From contig CAYPST010000088.1 in NCBI GenBank assembly GCA_964413425.1, forward strand, positions 1 through 17,481: a stretch of 17,481 bases of DNA. The letters are read 5' to 3'. This document shows, in pieces, positions 1-8,497 of the stretch. The translations under genes and the position numbers were made by a program. Below the pieces are notes generated by a model. That model saw nothing but the letters and a program-made list of their open reading frames with translations. It was not told the origin of the DNA and did not search any database. The first letter of the stretch is position 1. Each line of letters opens with the position of its first letter. The stretch comes from DATFLS01 sp964413425 (lineage in GTDB: Bacteria; Fidelibacterota; JAANXI01).

Positions 1-2
1 TC

Positions 3-48
3 GCGAAGTATCGCTTTCCCTAAGGGATCTTTGGGATACTTAGGGAAA
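3..48. repeat. Two adjacent inverted repeats at the left edge
   Basis: The first repeat is GCGA-AGTA-TCGC at 3-14. The second directly follows it: TTTCCCTAAG (15-24) and its exact reverse complement CTTAGGGAAA (39-48), separated by 14 bases. The spacer also carries GGGAT twice, and TCCCTAAGGGA (17-27) can form a competing palindrome. No coding frame is convincing here. The position, beyond the fliK terminator, fits a control region or leader of the next transcription unit, or a terminator serving the opposite strand, because the plus strand after the repeat is moderately T-rich. The repeat itself is certain; its role is unknown. Confidence 0.6.
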
Positions 49-87
49 TTTGGGTTCTCTCTTCAGTTCTCCTCCGGACACACGGTC

Positions 88-117
88 AAAAAATCGGAAG
101 CCACCGGGTGCCTCGGG
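88..117 (-). terminator. Probable intrinsic terminator downstream of fliK
   Basis: Read on the minus strand, GAGGCAC-CCG-GTGGCTTC folds into a GC-rich stem of about seven pairs, with one bulged G and a three-base loop. After a CGA it runs into six T residues (88-93 on the plus strand). It starts about 80 bases after the fliK stop codon. This suggests the flgB-fliK operon ends here. The stem is imperfect, so confidence is moderate. Confidence 0.5.
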
Positions 118-197
118 TTATACTTATTAGCGATCTATTCATACTAAGGCAGATAAAAGGAAACAATGGAAACGGTGGGAAAGACGAGACTCATCAA

Positions 198-2078
198 TTA
201 TGCATACCACCCGTGAAGAGCGCTCGGAACCGTACCGGTTTTCTCAGCCTGTATTGACGAGTGCTCTCCTTCGGAGAGAGGTTCTTCCGGAGGTGCTTCG
301 TCAAATACAGTTTCATTGTCCGAGGTGCGTTCACCCTGTTCCGAGAATTCCTGCAGCAACGAATCGGCAAACTGATCCTGAGCGAAATCACGAGCCACTT
401 CCACTTCCAGGTCCTGGAGGGCGGTGTTCTGTGCGCTCAATGCATCCTTTAACGCAGGCAGAGATTGTTCGATTAATGCCTTGGCATCTTTGGTGGAAGC
501 GAGAATTGTGCCTGTAATCGTATCATGATGAAATCGGAGATTCATATGCAGTGAGCCCAGGTGTTTGGGTTCCAGTCTGAGATGTGCCTTCATCACCTGG
601 GGTTGAGTTAGCGAACGATGCGATTTCGCTGCCTGCACCATGGACTCAATCTTCTGGATGATTTGTAAAATTCCCGGTCTGGTATGTGTAACGGAAGAAG
701 ATCCCCCTGCTGATCCGGGACCTGTTTCTCCCAAGGACATGGATTCGACGCCGATAAGTTGCCCGAATTCATTCTTGAAGTAAGTCTCTCCGGTCTGTCT
801 TATGGCTGACTGGAGAATTTGGTCACCCGCCGATTGACCAGGCGACCGCAGACTCATATTTGCGGGGTGCTGTCGCCGGGGATATGATGATTTCCCGCCG
901 GCTTGTCCCGCCTCATGGTTTGTGGTGGCGTTCCTTCGCTGTCCCCAGATTCCCTGAAGAATGCCATCTTCCGACGGTGAACTTCTTTGCCCGGCTCCCT
1001 GAGTTATCGAATCTGAAATTTTTGTGATTTTTTGATGTGTCTGTGAATGTGATACTTGCTGAAGAATATCCGCATGTTGCTGTGCGCCGAGGTGCCTGTT
1101 TTGATGCAAACCAGTCGTTGAGGTACTGTTCTGATCCCTTCCCAGTCTCAGTTTACCGTGTAACGATTCTAATAATGCTGCTATCTCCGCCGCGATTCCC
1201 TGATCCCGGATTCCATTGATGGTTGACGACACTCCGTTACCCCGGAGCAGGGAGGGCACAGACGCATTTTCATTCGTTTTCTCCGGCGTCAGCAGGTGCA
1301 TATTCCGGATCGTAAAATTTCGGGTACGCTGGTTCGCACTTTGATCATGAGGCACCGAATCGGAAACAATGGATTTCTCCGGCGGTTCAACCAGAGCCAT
1401 CGGGATCTTCTCATGTGTACTTGCCGCCTGGATAAATTTCATCTGTCCGTCAACCAATTGAAAAGTCCCGGCGGAGCGACCATTGTTGAAGCCAAAATAG
1501 GTTCGCAGATCTCTGGTAGTATATTTCCCGGCAACGTTAATAAACATACTGACATTGAGGGAGAGGGACTGATTTTGATTGTCTGCTGTTCCGATATACT
1601 GGTTGAGGTCAGAGAACGCCAGCACCGGCGACCCGGATTGGGTGGACTGCCCAGTCCCCCGGTGCACTGCCAGAAAAGCCCTCCCTTGCAAACCATTCCG
1701 GGGGTCCTGCACATCAACCGGTATGAGCAGATACAGATTGCCTTCCTGTAATTTTTTAAGCAGTTGTTCTCCGTCAGCATCATTCTGCAAGAGCCGGAAG
1801 ATGTGCTCGAGTAGTGCCTGAATCTTTTTCCTGCTGGCCTCATCCAGGGTGTCCGGGTCGATAACCTGCATCTGAGAGGTGCCGGACCTTCCCACGGCTT
1901 CTGCTCCGGATTCGACGCTGCCGGCTGATGCCGGAACTCTCCGATCCTCACCTGTCGACATAGACTCGGTCAGTAATACGTCGAACCGTTCGGAGCTTCT
2001 TTCGGCAGATCGGGCATTCTCACCATCCGGGATTGCCGACGCGGAAGTTTTTTCACTCTGTATCGGAATAAAATACAT
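198..2078 (-). CDS. fliK: FliK, flagellar hook-length control protein
   Basis: FliK is the secreted ruler that measures hook length and makes the export gate switch from rod/hook to filament substrates. The protein is 626 residues. The recognisable part is the C-terminal Flg_hook domain at about residues 492-570, with the LRLEPKHLGSLHMNL core (500-514) that meets the FlhB switch. The first ~480 residues are rich in Q, S, G, H and N and look low in complexity, as expected for a ruler region; this part evolves fast and gives little homology. The last ~50 residues are acidic. The ATG shares one base with the stop of the upstream gene (TAATG), so translation is probably coupled; no strong Shine-Dalgarno is seen. 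It is the last gene of the flgB operon and is followed by a likely terminator. Confidence 0.9.
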   Translation of the reverse strand: MYFIPIQSEKTSASAIPDGENARSAERSSERFDVLLTESMSTGEDRRVPASAGSVESGAEAVGRSGTSQMQVIDPDTLDEASRKKIQALLEHIFRLLQNDADGEQLLKKLQEGNLYLLIPVDVQDPRNGLQGRAFLAVHRGTGQSTQSGSPVLAFSDLNQYIGTADNQNQSLSLNVSMFINVAGKYTTRDLRTYFGFNNGRSAGTFQLVDGQMKFIQAASTHEKIPMALVEPPEKSIVSDSVPHDQSANQRTRNFTIRNMHLLTPEKTNENASVPSLLRGNGVSSTINGIRDQGIAAEIAALLESLHGKLRLGRDQNSTSTTGLHQNRHLGAQQHADILQQVSHSQTHQKITKISDSITQGAGQRSSPSEDGILQGIWGQRRNATTNHEAGQAGGKSSYPRRQHPANMSLRSPGQSAGDQILQSAIRQTGETYFKNEFGQLIGVESMSLGETGPGSAGGSSSVTHTRPGILQIIQKIESMVQAAKSHRSLTQPQVMKAHLRLEPKHLGSLHMNLRFHHDTITGTILASTKDAKALIEQSLPALKDALSAQNTALQDLEVEVARDFAQDQFADSLLQEFSEQGERTSDNETVFDEAPPEEPLSEGEHSSIQAEKTGTVPSALHGWYA

Positions 2079-2680
2079 TAGTCTGTATTCTGTGCTCTAC
2101 TTAATTTTTCACTCAATACCGCAGCGCGTTCCGGTTCAATGGCTGAAAGCAGCTCGGCTGCATACCGATCTCTCATTCCCTTCAGTATCCCTACAACCAT
2201 TGCGTCGTCAAGGCGGGAAAGAATATTTGCTGCTGCGTTGGTTTCCATTCGACTGTATATTTTTGCGAGTTGTTTGTAATCCGGTTTTTCAATCGTATCC
2301 GATATGGCTTTCTGTGCCGATTCAAGTTCTGCAGCTGCTAGTGCAAACTTCGAGCCAGAATCTTGTTCCTGCATCTCACCATTCACAATTGCATAATTTG
2401 TACTTTGCATAGTATCAGTCCGAGTAGAATCAAGCATCGCCACACTGCTATCCCGCCGGGCTGCTGCGACAGAATCGGCCACGGCAACAGCCGAACTATC
2501 TGATTCCGCTCCGGTCTCCGCAATCATCCCCGGCGGTTTTTCAAAGAGCACAATAAAAAAGAATGTCCCGAAAAATGCCAACGGAAAAGTGGCCAGAACA
2601 TACAGCAGCCAGTAGAGCACCGGTTTCAAGGGTTTGTTCTGCCGTGTCCCCTGTTCGCGTTCCATCAATTGATCAGCCAT
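2078..2680 (-). CDS. YlxF/MotE-like membrane protein with MgtE_N-like C-terminus
   Basis: The protein has 200 residues. A short basic N-terminus (1-20) is followed by one membrane segment at about 21-46 (VLYWLLYVLA to FFIVLF). Next comes a Ser/Asp-rich linker, a helical, coiled-coil-like stretch at about 105-145, and a C-terminal helical domain (~137-198) resembling the MgtE intracellular N domain, with the LSRLDDAMVVGILKGM type of repeat also seen in FliG. Proteins of this plan (YlxF in Bacillus, MotE-named entries elsewhere) commonly sit between fliJ and fliK. Their job is poorly defined; a link to the basal body or stator is inferred from context. The gene starts 7 bases after fliJ and overlaps fliK by one base. 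Family assignment is fairly sure, function is not. Confidence 0.75.
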   Translation of the reverse strand: MADQLMEREQGTRQNKPLKPVLYWLLYVLATFPLAFFGTFFFIVLFEKPPGMIAETGAESDSSAVAVADSVAAARRDSSVAMLDSTRTDTMQSTNYAIVNGEMQEQDSGSKFALAAAELESAQKAISDTIEKPDYKQLAKIYSRMETNAAANILSRLDDAMVVGILKGMRDRYAAELLSAIEPERAAVLSEKLSRAQNTD

Positions 2681-2687
2681 GATCTAC

Positions 2688-3134
2688 TCAATCGTCTTTC
2701 CTGAAGGGTTTCAGTTGGGATAATTCATCAATGATTTTCTGTTCCGCGGAATCTTTCTTTTGAAGAAACTTCGCATAGGCACGTTCTTTCAATTTATCTA
2801 TCATGTTGGTTTCCTGTGCCGCCTCAATTAAATTGGTCCGCTGCTGTTCAACCGCCTCTGCTGCCGTGACCACATTTCGATTTTGCTGTTCAACATATTT
2901 TTCCACCTGACGTTGATAGGAGGTATATCTGTGGAATTCGTGCCCCTGGATTGTTGTCAGGCGTTTTTGCTTTAGTTCATCCAGGAATCTCCGTTCGCGC
3001 TCCTGCAATTCTGTTAGGTGATCCTCCTCTTGCCGGAGATGTTTCTTGGATGCTGCCAGCTTTTGTTCCTCAATATCCTGCTGGAGCTGTTTTATCCTCA
3101 GCACTTTTTGCAGCCGGAAATTGTCTTTGCTCAT
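2688..3134 (-). CDS. fliJ: FliJ, flagellar export chaperone/stalk protein
   Basis: FliJ is the small coiled-coil protein that fills the FliI hexamer like the gamma subunit of F1-ATPase and links it to FlhA. The 148-residue protein is almost wholly charged helix, rich in K, E, Q and R. It starts with FRLQKVLRIKQLQQ (6-19), typical of the FliJ N-terminal helix, and its length matches the family (~145). It begins 2 bases after the fliI stop codon. AAGG sits directly against the ATG, so initiation probably depends on ribosomes ending fliI. It is called on composition, length and its position between fliI and fliK, since FliJ sequences are weakly conserved. Confidence 0.88.
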   Translation of the reverse strand: MSKDNFRLQKVLRIKQLQQDIEEQKLAASKKHLRQEEDHLTELQERERRFLDELKQKRLTTIQGHEFHRYTSYQRQVEKYVEQQNRNVVTAAEAVEQQRTNLIEAAQETNMIDKLKERAYAKFLQKKDSAEQKIIDELSQLKPFRKDD

Positions 3135-3136
3135 CC

Positions 3137-4441
3137 TTAGTGATTGAGAATGTCCTTTAATTGTTTGAGTGATTGCTCAAAGTTATCGGTTTCCTGAATA
3201 TCCTGGCGCAAATATTCGCGCAGCGGTTCTATCAGGGCGATTGCCCGATCAATGCGGGGATTACTGCCTTTGACGTATGCGCCAATGTTAATCAGGTCTT
3301 CAGCCTCTTCGTAGCTGGCTAATACTTCAGTCAACTGATTTGCCAGCTGCCGGTGTTCAGGATCTGCCACATCGATCATGACCCGGCTGACACTCTGTAA
3401 AATATCAATCGCAGGATACTGGTTCATCATGGCCAGCTTTCTGGATAGGACAATATGTCCATCCAGTATGGACCGGGTGGTATCAGCGACCGGATCGTTC
3501 ATGTCATCCCCCTCCACCAGCACGGTATACATCCCGGTGATACTTCCTCCGGCAGCGGCTCCTGCTCTTTCCAGCAACTTCGGAAGCATACTGAACACCG
3601 ACGGCGTATATCCTTTTGAGGCGGGCAATTCTCCCACTGCTAAGCCAATTTCGCGCTGTGCCATAGCAATCCGGGTAACCGAATCCATCATAAACATCAC
3701 GTGCTGTCCCTGGTCCCGGAAGTACTCAGCGATTGCCGTCGCCATCATCCCGCCCCGGACTCGGATGAGGGGTGCCTGATCCGAAGTCACTGCTATTACC
3801 ACGGACCGCTTCAACCCGTCTTCTCCCAAATCTTTCTCGATAAAATCCCGCACTTCACGTCCCCGTTCACCAACCAGGGCGATCACATTCACATCCGCAT
3901 GCGTGTTTCGGGCAATCATACCCAGCAACACACTTTTTCCCACACCACTCCCGGCGAAAATACCGACCCGCTGTCCCCGGCCGCAGGTCAGGCAGGTATC
4001 GATGGCCCGGATCCCGGTCAGCAAAGGCGCGGTAATGCGGGTACGGGACAACGGAGCCGGGGGGTCGTTCTGGATGGGCTGCATTCTGTCTCCGTGAATG
4101 GGTCCCTTATCATCCAATGGTCTCCCTAACCCGTCCAACACACGCCCCAACAGTTGTGAACCGGCTGGCACCACCGATGAATGGACGTTCTTTTTCACCG
4201 TATCACCGGGAGAGATTCCGCTGACTTCCGCATAGGGGATTAACAGAATCTGATCATCACGGAAACCCACCACTTCTGCGATAGTTCTTTTCTGGGTCTC
4301 CTGACTGGTGATAACACAGGTTTCTCCCACCGATGAGCGGGGGCCTGTCGCTTCAATTACCGGCCCGACGACTTTCCGAACTCGACCCTGTTTCTGCACC
4401 AAGGTTGAGTTCTCGATAACCGGTATTAAATGCTCGAACAC
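3137..4441 (-). CDS. fliI: FliI, flagellar type III export ATPase
   Basis: FliI is the cytoplasmic ATPase of the flagellar export apparatus, related to F1 beta; with FliH and FliJ it readies substrates for the FlhA/FlhB gate. The 434-residue protein has an N-terminal beta-barrel (about 15-90), the ATPase core with Walker A AGSGVGKS (163-170), the catalytic GERGREV loop (191-197) and Walker B HVMFMMD ending at D253, then a helical C-terminus. The start is GTG. It is supported by GGAAGAAGGA (4447-4456), whose AAGGA ends 5 bases before the GTG, and no better ATG lies nearby. It begins 2 bases after the fliH stop. The length is normal (430-460). Confidence 0.95.
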   Translation of the reverse strand: MFEHLIPVIENSTLVQKQGRVRKVVGPVIEATGPRSSVGETCVITSQETQKRTIAEVVGFRDDQILLIPYAEVSGISPGDTVKKNVHSSVVPAGSQLLGRVLDGLGRPLDDKGPIHGDRMQPIQNDPPAPLSRTRITAPLLTGIRAIDTCLTCGRGQRVGIFAGSGVGKSVLLGMIARNTHADVNVIALVGERGREVRDFIEKDLGEDGLKRSVVIAVTSDQAPLIRVRGGMMATAIAEYFRDQGQHVMFMMDSVTRIAMAQREIGLAVGELPASKGYTPSVFSMLPKLLERAGAAAGGSITGMYTVLVEGDDMNDPVADTTRSILDGHIVLSRKLAMMNQYPAIDILQSVSRVMIDVADPEHRQLANQLTEVLASYEEAEDLINIGAYVKGSNPRIDRAIALIEPLREYLRQDIQETDNFEQSLKQLKDILNH

Positions 4442-4443
4442 TA

Positions 4444-5187
4444 TTATCCTTCTTCCGTCATGTTGTGATATAATTCTTCAGCCAGCTGGTGAAGTTTGGT
4501 TTCGATTTTCGCGTCAATCGTTTCCATATTTGTATGCAGAACACAGCCTCCACGTGCAATTGAAGCCTCCTTTTTGATTTTCACATCATCCGGCAGCTCG
4601 TCCAGTAAGGTGGATTGTTCCGTGATGTAAGAAAAATCCTCCGGGTGCAATTCGAGAGTCATCACCTCCAGATTCTTTGCATAGGTTAAGGTTTCTTTTA
4701 CAATATGAGCAATTTTTTCCTGATCTATCGATATCTCCGCCTGAATAATATGGCGGGCGATCCAGAGCGCCAGATTGAGTAAACTCAGTTCTGACTCTTT
4801 GTGAAGACGCCACCGGCTTTCTTCTATTGCATGGATAAGCTGTTCAAAAGCCCGGATGTCGTCCTGAAATCGCTGTTCAAACTCCTTCTTACCCGCCTCG
4901 ATGCCGGCTGCAAATCCTGAGTTGTAAATATGCTCCCGTTCCTGGCTATAGTTTTCTTCCAGCTGTGAGATCATATTGGCCAGATTCTCGTCTTCTCCCT
5001 CCTCCTGATCCTGCAGTTTCGCCATACTGCGTTCAAATTCTGACAGCGGCAAATCATCATATCCATGGGCCTGCTTCTCTTTCCATGGATCAGGTTTCCT
5101 CCTGGCGACATCCTCTGTGGATGTTGCACTCCGGTTACAGGAGATCCCAACCACTTTCTCACCGACCCGTATAACCTCGTTAGTCAA
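4444..5187 (-). CDS. fliH: FliH, regulator of the export ATPase
   Basis: FliH dimers bind FliI, restrain its ATPase and tether it to the switch C-ring. The protein is 247 residues. The N-terminal ~60 are variable and charged. A long helical stretch (about 60-130) contains the FAAGIEAGKKEFEQRF segment (94-109) typical of the glycine-repeat helix. The C-terminal domain (~130-240) resembles the V/F-type ATPase E-subunit/FliH fold, with LNLALWIARHIIQAEI as its first helix. The start is TTG, overlapping the end of fliG by 8 bases. AGAGGA lies exactly 5 bases upstream (5193-5198), which supports this rare start. The 2-base gap to fliI suggests strict co-translation. Confidence 0.9.
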   Translation of the reverse strand: MTNEVIRVGEKVVGISCNRSATSTEDVARRKPDPWKEKQAHGYDDLPLSEFERSMAKLQDQEEGEDENLANMISQLEENYSQEREHIYNSGFAAGIEAGKKEFEQRFQDDIRAFEQLIHAIEESRWRLHKESELSLLNLALWIARHIIQAEISIDQEKIAHIVKETLTYAKNLEVMTLELHPEDFSYITEQSTLLDELPDDVKIKKEASIARGGCVLHTNMETIDAKIETKLHQLAEELYHNMTEEG

Positions 5188-6223
5188 CGATATCCTCTTT
5201 GCCTCCTTCTGTCTTGATGATAATCTCTCCCTCTTCGTCCAGGCGCAATATGGTATCTACAATCTGTCGCTGGGCATTTTCCACTTCGCTTAACCGGACC
5301 GGCCCCATGAATTCGATTTCTTCCAGCAGCATCTCAGAGGCACGCTTGGACATATTCTGGAGAACACGCTCCTTGGTTTCATCGCTGACAGCCTTCAAAG
5401 CCAGGGTAAGCACCTGGGTATCAACTTCTTTCAAAATACGCTGGATCGAGCGATCGTCGAGAGTGATAATATCTTCGAAGACGAACATCAGGTTCTTGAT
5501 ATCGGTGGCCAGCTCGGGATCTTCCTGGGCAATTCCTTCCAGAATTTTCTTTTCTGAACTGCGTCCCAGCATATTCAGAATTTCAGCCGCCTGTTTCACT
5601 CCTCCTAATTTCTCCCCACCCTGACTGAAATCGATGCGGGATTCCAGAATTTGTTCGACCTGCTGAACTGTGTCCTGAGAGACGCTGTCCATAGTCGCAA
5701 ACCGATGAATGACCTCTTTCTGGAGATCCACCGGCAGATCGTTCAGAATGGCTCCCGATTGATCCGGCTCTATTTGCGCCAGCACCAGTGCGATGGTCTG
5801 GGGGTGTTCTTTCTGAATGAAACTCAGCAGCTGGTTGGGATCCACTTCGCGCAACACATTGAAACCTGAGACCTGCATGGATCGCCGCACCCGCTGGACG
5901 ACATCGAGCGCCGCTTCGGGGCCGAGCGCCTGCTCGAGAACCTCATGTGCGTAATCCAACCCGCCCATGGCAATATATTGCTGCGCTTTCACCATCTGAT
6001 AAAACTCCCCGACCACCTGCTGCATTACTTCGGATGGCACACTCCCCAGACTTGAAATCTCCCGGGTGATCACCTCTACTTCTTCCGAACTCAGTTCCCG
6101 GAAAATCTTGGAAGATGTCTCACTCCCCAGGGCAACCAGCAATATCGCTGCCTTGGTTCGGCTGGATATCTTTTCAATATCATCAGGAATCTTCTTCTTT
6201 TTCAGTGCAACATCTTCCGGCAT
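5180..6223 (-). CDS. fliG: FliG, flagellar motor switch protein
   Basis: FliG is the rotor protein on the cytoplasmic face of the MS ring; it converts stator force to torque and reverses rotation with FliM/FliN. As called here it has 347 residues. It shows an N-terminal FliF-binding domain (about 15-105), a middle domain with the invariant EHPQ motif (139-142), a Gly-Gly hinge region (KLGGVKQAAEILN), and a C-terminal domain with the charged torque helix (DDRSIQRILKEVD, then SKRASEMLLEEIEFMGP). A longer reading from TTG at 6241 is open, but that codon has no Shine-Dalgarno. The ATG at 6223 has AGAGGAG 4 bases upstream and lies 1 base after the fliF stop, so it is preferred. Confidence 0.95.
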   Translation of the reverse strand: MPEDVALKKKKIPDDIEKISSRTKAAILLVALGSETSSKIFRELSSEEVEVITREISSLGSVPSEVMQQVVGEFYQMVKAQQYIAMGGLDYAHEVLEQALGPEAALDVVQRVRRSMQVSGFNVLREVDPNQLLSFIQKEHPQTIALVLAQIEPDQSGAILNDLPVDLQKEVIHRFATMDSVSQDTVQQVEQILESRIDFSQGGEKLGGVKQAAEILNMLGRSSEKKILEGIAQEDPELATDIKNLMFVFEDIITLDDRSIQRILKEVDTQVLTLALKAVSDETKERVLQNMSKRASEMLLEEIEFMGPVRLSEVENAQRQIVDTILRLDEEGEIIIKTEGGKEDIVD

Positions 6224-6224
6224 C

Positions 6225-7820
6225 TTACTCCTCTTTTTCAACTAACCAGGTTCGTAATAAATTCGTTACCTGTTCGGGTTCTTTTTCGGAAAAACGTTTA
6301 ATGGCAGCCTGCAATTGTGCCCGCTCCGTAACCTCCTCGGAAATTTCGATATCCCACTCCGGCAGTTCCTCCCCCTCCCCACCTGACAACGGTTCGCTTC
6401 CCTGCTCATCTCGCCTGCCTTCCCCATCTCCCATGAAGGGGATATCCCCGATAATGACTTTGGACCGCTTCATCACACTCCTGAGGAGCAGGATAAAGAA
6501 AATCACCAGTCCGGCGCTCAATACCTTGCTGATAATTCCCTGCCAGAACTGCCGTTTCTGCATATCCGCGAACTGGCGCTCCTGTTCTTCGAGTTCAGAT
6601 ATGTCAAATTGCACATTGGAAATCTCGAATTGATCCCCTCTGTTCACATTATATCCTACTGCTGCTTTCACGATCCGCTCCAGCCGGACAATTTCCTGGG
6701 GATCTCTGGGATGATATACCCGATCCCCGGTTTCATCGGTTGAATACGTCCCATCTACCAGGACCGCAATATTGAGCCGCCGGATATTCCCGACCTCATT
6801 AATTATACTCTGGACCGTTCGGTTAAATTCATAATTGGTAATCGTATGTTCCTGGTTGCTGGTCGTCTCCGGGTTGAGATTCGCGTTCGGATTATTTGGG
6901 TCGTTGCCCCCGGCCGGATTCGGGTTGGTGGTGTTGCTATTTTGGATAATCTCTTCACTGCGAATAATCACATTATCCGGATCATAGATTTCCCGGGTTT
7001 CTTCAATCCGCTCAAAACTAAGATCCGCCGTCACCCGGACAATGGATTTCCCATATCCCAGGACTCCATCCAGCATGCTCTGGGCTTTCTGGGCCAGATA
7101 TTCTTCCGTCTTCTGCTGAAAGGCATGCTGGGTCGAGGTTTGTGACACATCTCTGGAACTGGTTTTCTCGGTGAGCATATTCCCGGCAGCATCGGCGATG
7201 GTGACATTTCCGGGTTCCAGTTTATCCACACTATTCGCCACCAGATGCCGAATGGCTTCAACCTGTTCCGGACCAAGTTTCTTTTGTGTTCGGAGTTTGA
7301 CGATGATCGCAGCCGTGGGGTCGCTCTCATCTTCTTTGAAGAGTGCTTCTTCCGGAATTACCAGATGAACCCGGGCACTTTCTACCTCTTCCATCCGTTG
7401 AATGGTTCGCTGCAGTTCGCCTTCCAGCGCCCGCTTGTAATTTACCTCCTGCACATATTCCGTCATCCCGAAATTCGTTTGATCAAAGATTTCGTACCCC
7501 ACGACTCCGTCGCGCGGGATGCCCTCATTTGCCAAACTCATGCGAACATCATAGACCTGTTTGACCGGCACCAGAATGGTGGTCCCGCCGTGATCATATT
7601 TGTAGTTGATACTCCGCTCCTGCAAGTGTTCGACGATTTTCCCGGCATCATTCTGCGATAATCCGGAGTAGAGCACCCGGTACTGTGGCTTGTTCAACCA
7701 AACCAGGACCAGAATCAGCAACGCCAGGATCCCCACTGACATGGCACCGATAAGTATCTTCGATTTCCGGGGAATTCCTGCCGTCGCGTCTGTCAGCTTC
7801 TGGAGAATATCTTGAAACAT
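6225..7820 (-). CDS. fliF: FliF, flagellar MS-ring protein
   Basis: FliF forms the inner-membrane MS ring, the base on which rod, switch and export gate are assembled. The protein has 531 residues. Membrane helix 1 is at about 22-42 (ILIGAMSVGILALLILVLVWL less its ends). The periplasmic ring-building motifs follow, including LYSGLSQNDAGKIVEHL (50-66) and an SARVHLVIPEE segment. An N/P-rich loop (NPNPAGGNDPNNPNANLNP) falls in the second periplasmic domain. Membrane helix 2 is near 430-450 (LSAGLVIFFILLL). The last ~25 residues (FSEKEPEQVTNLLRTWL) form the FliG-binding tail. The start is 15 bases after fliE, with only a weak Shine-Dalgarno. Length is typical (530-570). Confidence 0.96.
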   Translation of the reverse strand: MFQDILQKLTDATAGIPRKSKILIGAMSVGILALLILVLVWLNKPQYRVLYSGLSQNDAGKIVEHLQERSINYKYDHGGTTILVPVKQVYDVRMSLANEGIPRDGVVGYEIFDQTNFGMTEYVQEVNYKRALEGELQRTIQRMEEVESARVHLVIPEEALFKEDESDPTAAIIVKLRTQKKLGPEQVEAIRHLVANSVDKLEPGNVTIADAAGNMLTEKTSSRDVSQTSTQHAFQQKTEEYLAQKAQSMLDGVLGYGKSIVRVTADLSFERIEETREIYDPDNVIIRSEEIIQNSNTTNPNPAGGNDPNNPNANLNPETTSNQEHTITNYEFNRTVQSIINEVGNIRRLNIAVLVDGTYSTDETGDRVYHPRDPQEIVRLERIVKAAVGYNVNRGDQFEISNVQFDISELEEQERQFADMQKRQFWQGIISKVLSAGLVIFFILLLRSVMKRSKVIIGDIPFMGDGEGRRDEQGSEPLSGGEGEELPEWDIEISEEVTERAQLQAAIKRFSEKEPEQVTNLLRTWLVEKEE

Positions 7821-7835
7821 GCAGTGACCGTTCTG

Positions 7836-8159
7836 CTAGAATCGGAGGTTCATGACTTCCCGATAGGCATCCAACAGCTTATTACGAATTTCAACTGTTA
7901 ACTTGAGTCCGATATCGGCTTTGTCAATCGCGACCATCACATCATGCAGATTGTCGATGTGGCCTTTGGAAAAATCAATCACCATCTCATCCGCTTTCTT
8001 CTGCATCCCATCCACCTGCCCGAACGCTTCGGACAGGACTGCCTGAAAAGATGGCTTGTGTTTCTTCGGTGCAATTTCGCTGAAATCATCCCGGCGATCG
8101 ACTCGTTGAAGCCGCTGCTGTGCATTCAGACGGTTGGTTATTTCATTCATATCATTCAT
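7836..8159 (-). CDS. fliE: FliE, hook-basal body adaptor protein
   Basis: FliE joins the MS ring to the proximal rod and is exported early through the flagellar type III gate. The protein has 107 residues, close to the usual ~100. The C-terminal half is diagnostic: SFQAVLSEAFGQVDGMQKKA (37-56) then HIDNLHDVMVAIDKADIGLK and the terminal RNKLLDAYREVMNLRF. Two ATGs (codons 1 and 4) compete and neither has a clear Shine-Dalgarno. The first is kept, 2 bases after the previous stop. Unusually, another small gene separates flgC from fliE. Confidence 0.95.
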   Translation of the reverse strand: MNDMNEITNRLNAQQRLQRVDRRDDFSEIAPKKHKPSFQAVLSEAFGQVDGMQKKADEMVIDFSKGHIDNLHDVMVAIDKADIGLKLTVEIRNKLLDAYREVMNLRF

Positions 8160-8161
8160 GA

Positions 8162-8497
8162 TTAGAGCGTCTTATCTAGTGAGTAGCCTTTGTTATGAAG
8201 TTGTGTACCGGAATCGGTGATCACGTCCCCCTCCTGAGAATAGCGATGTGATCGCTCGGGAAATAATTTTTTCAACAGGGCTTTTTCACTTTCATCCAGA
8301 ATGGCCTGGAGATTCTCCAGAGTGCCGGTTTCCCGCAGCTGCTGTACCTGTTTCTCCTGAGCACCACCTCGCGGTGACGACGGCGCCTCCTGCTCTACAT
8401 TCTTCCGGTGCACCGCCGCATCCTGGGATCCCGGATGGGACTGTTTTTGCCTCAGCTTACTGAAGTGATCATAGGCGGATGTGATTCGGGATATCAT
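8162..8497 (-). CDS. Unrecognised 111-residue protein between flgC and fliE
   Basis: I do not recognise this protein. It is hydrophilic, without signal peptide or membrane segment. The N-terminal helix is basic (ISRITSAYDHFSKLRQKQ), residues 20-55 look disordered and rich in Q, S, P and G, and a probable amphipathic helix spans about 58-80 (LENLQAILDESEKALLKKLFP). A Gly/Asp-containing tail ends in SLDKTL. The ATG follows the flgC TAA with no spacer (TAAATG), and a TGGAG inside the last flgC codons gives good spacing. The stop is 2 bases before fliE. This tight packing makes it a real operon member. A small export substrate, rod accessory or substrate chaperone would fit the position, but this is inference only. 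Confidence 0.8.
   Translation of the reverse strand: MISRITSAYDHFSKLRQKQSHPGSQDAAVHRKNVEQEAPSSPRGGAQEKQVQQLRETGTLENLQAILDESEKALLKKLFPERSHRYSQEGDVITDSGTQLHNKGYSLDKTL

Noticed and set aside
6224..6241. N-terminal extension of FliG from TTG 6241
   Set aside because: No Shine-Dalgarno, and the in-frame ATG at 6223 has an excellent one.
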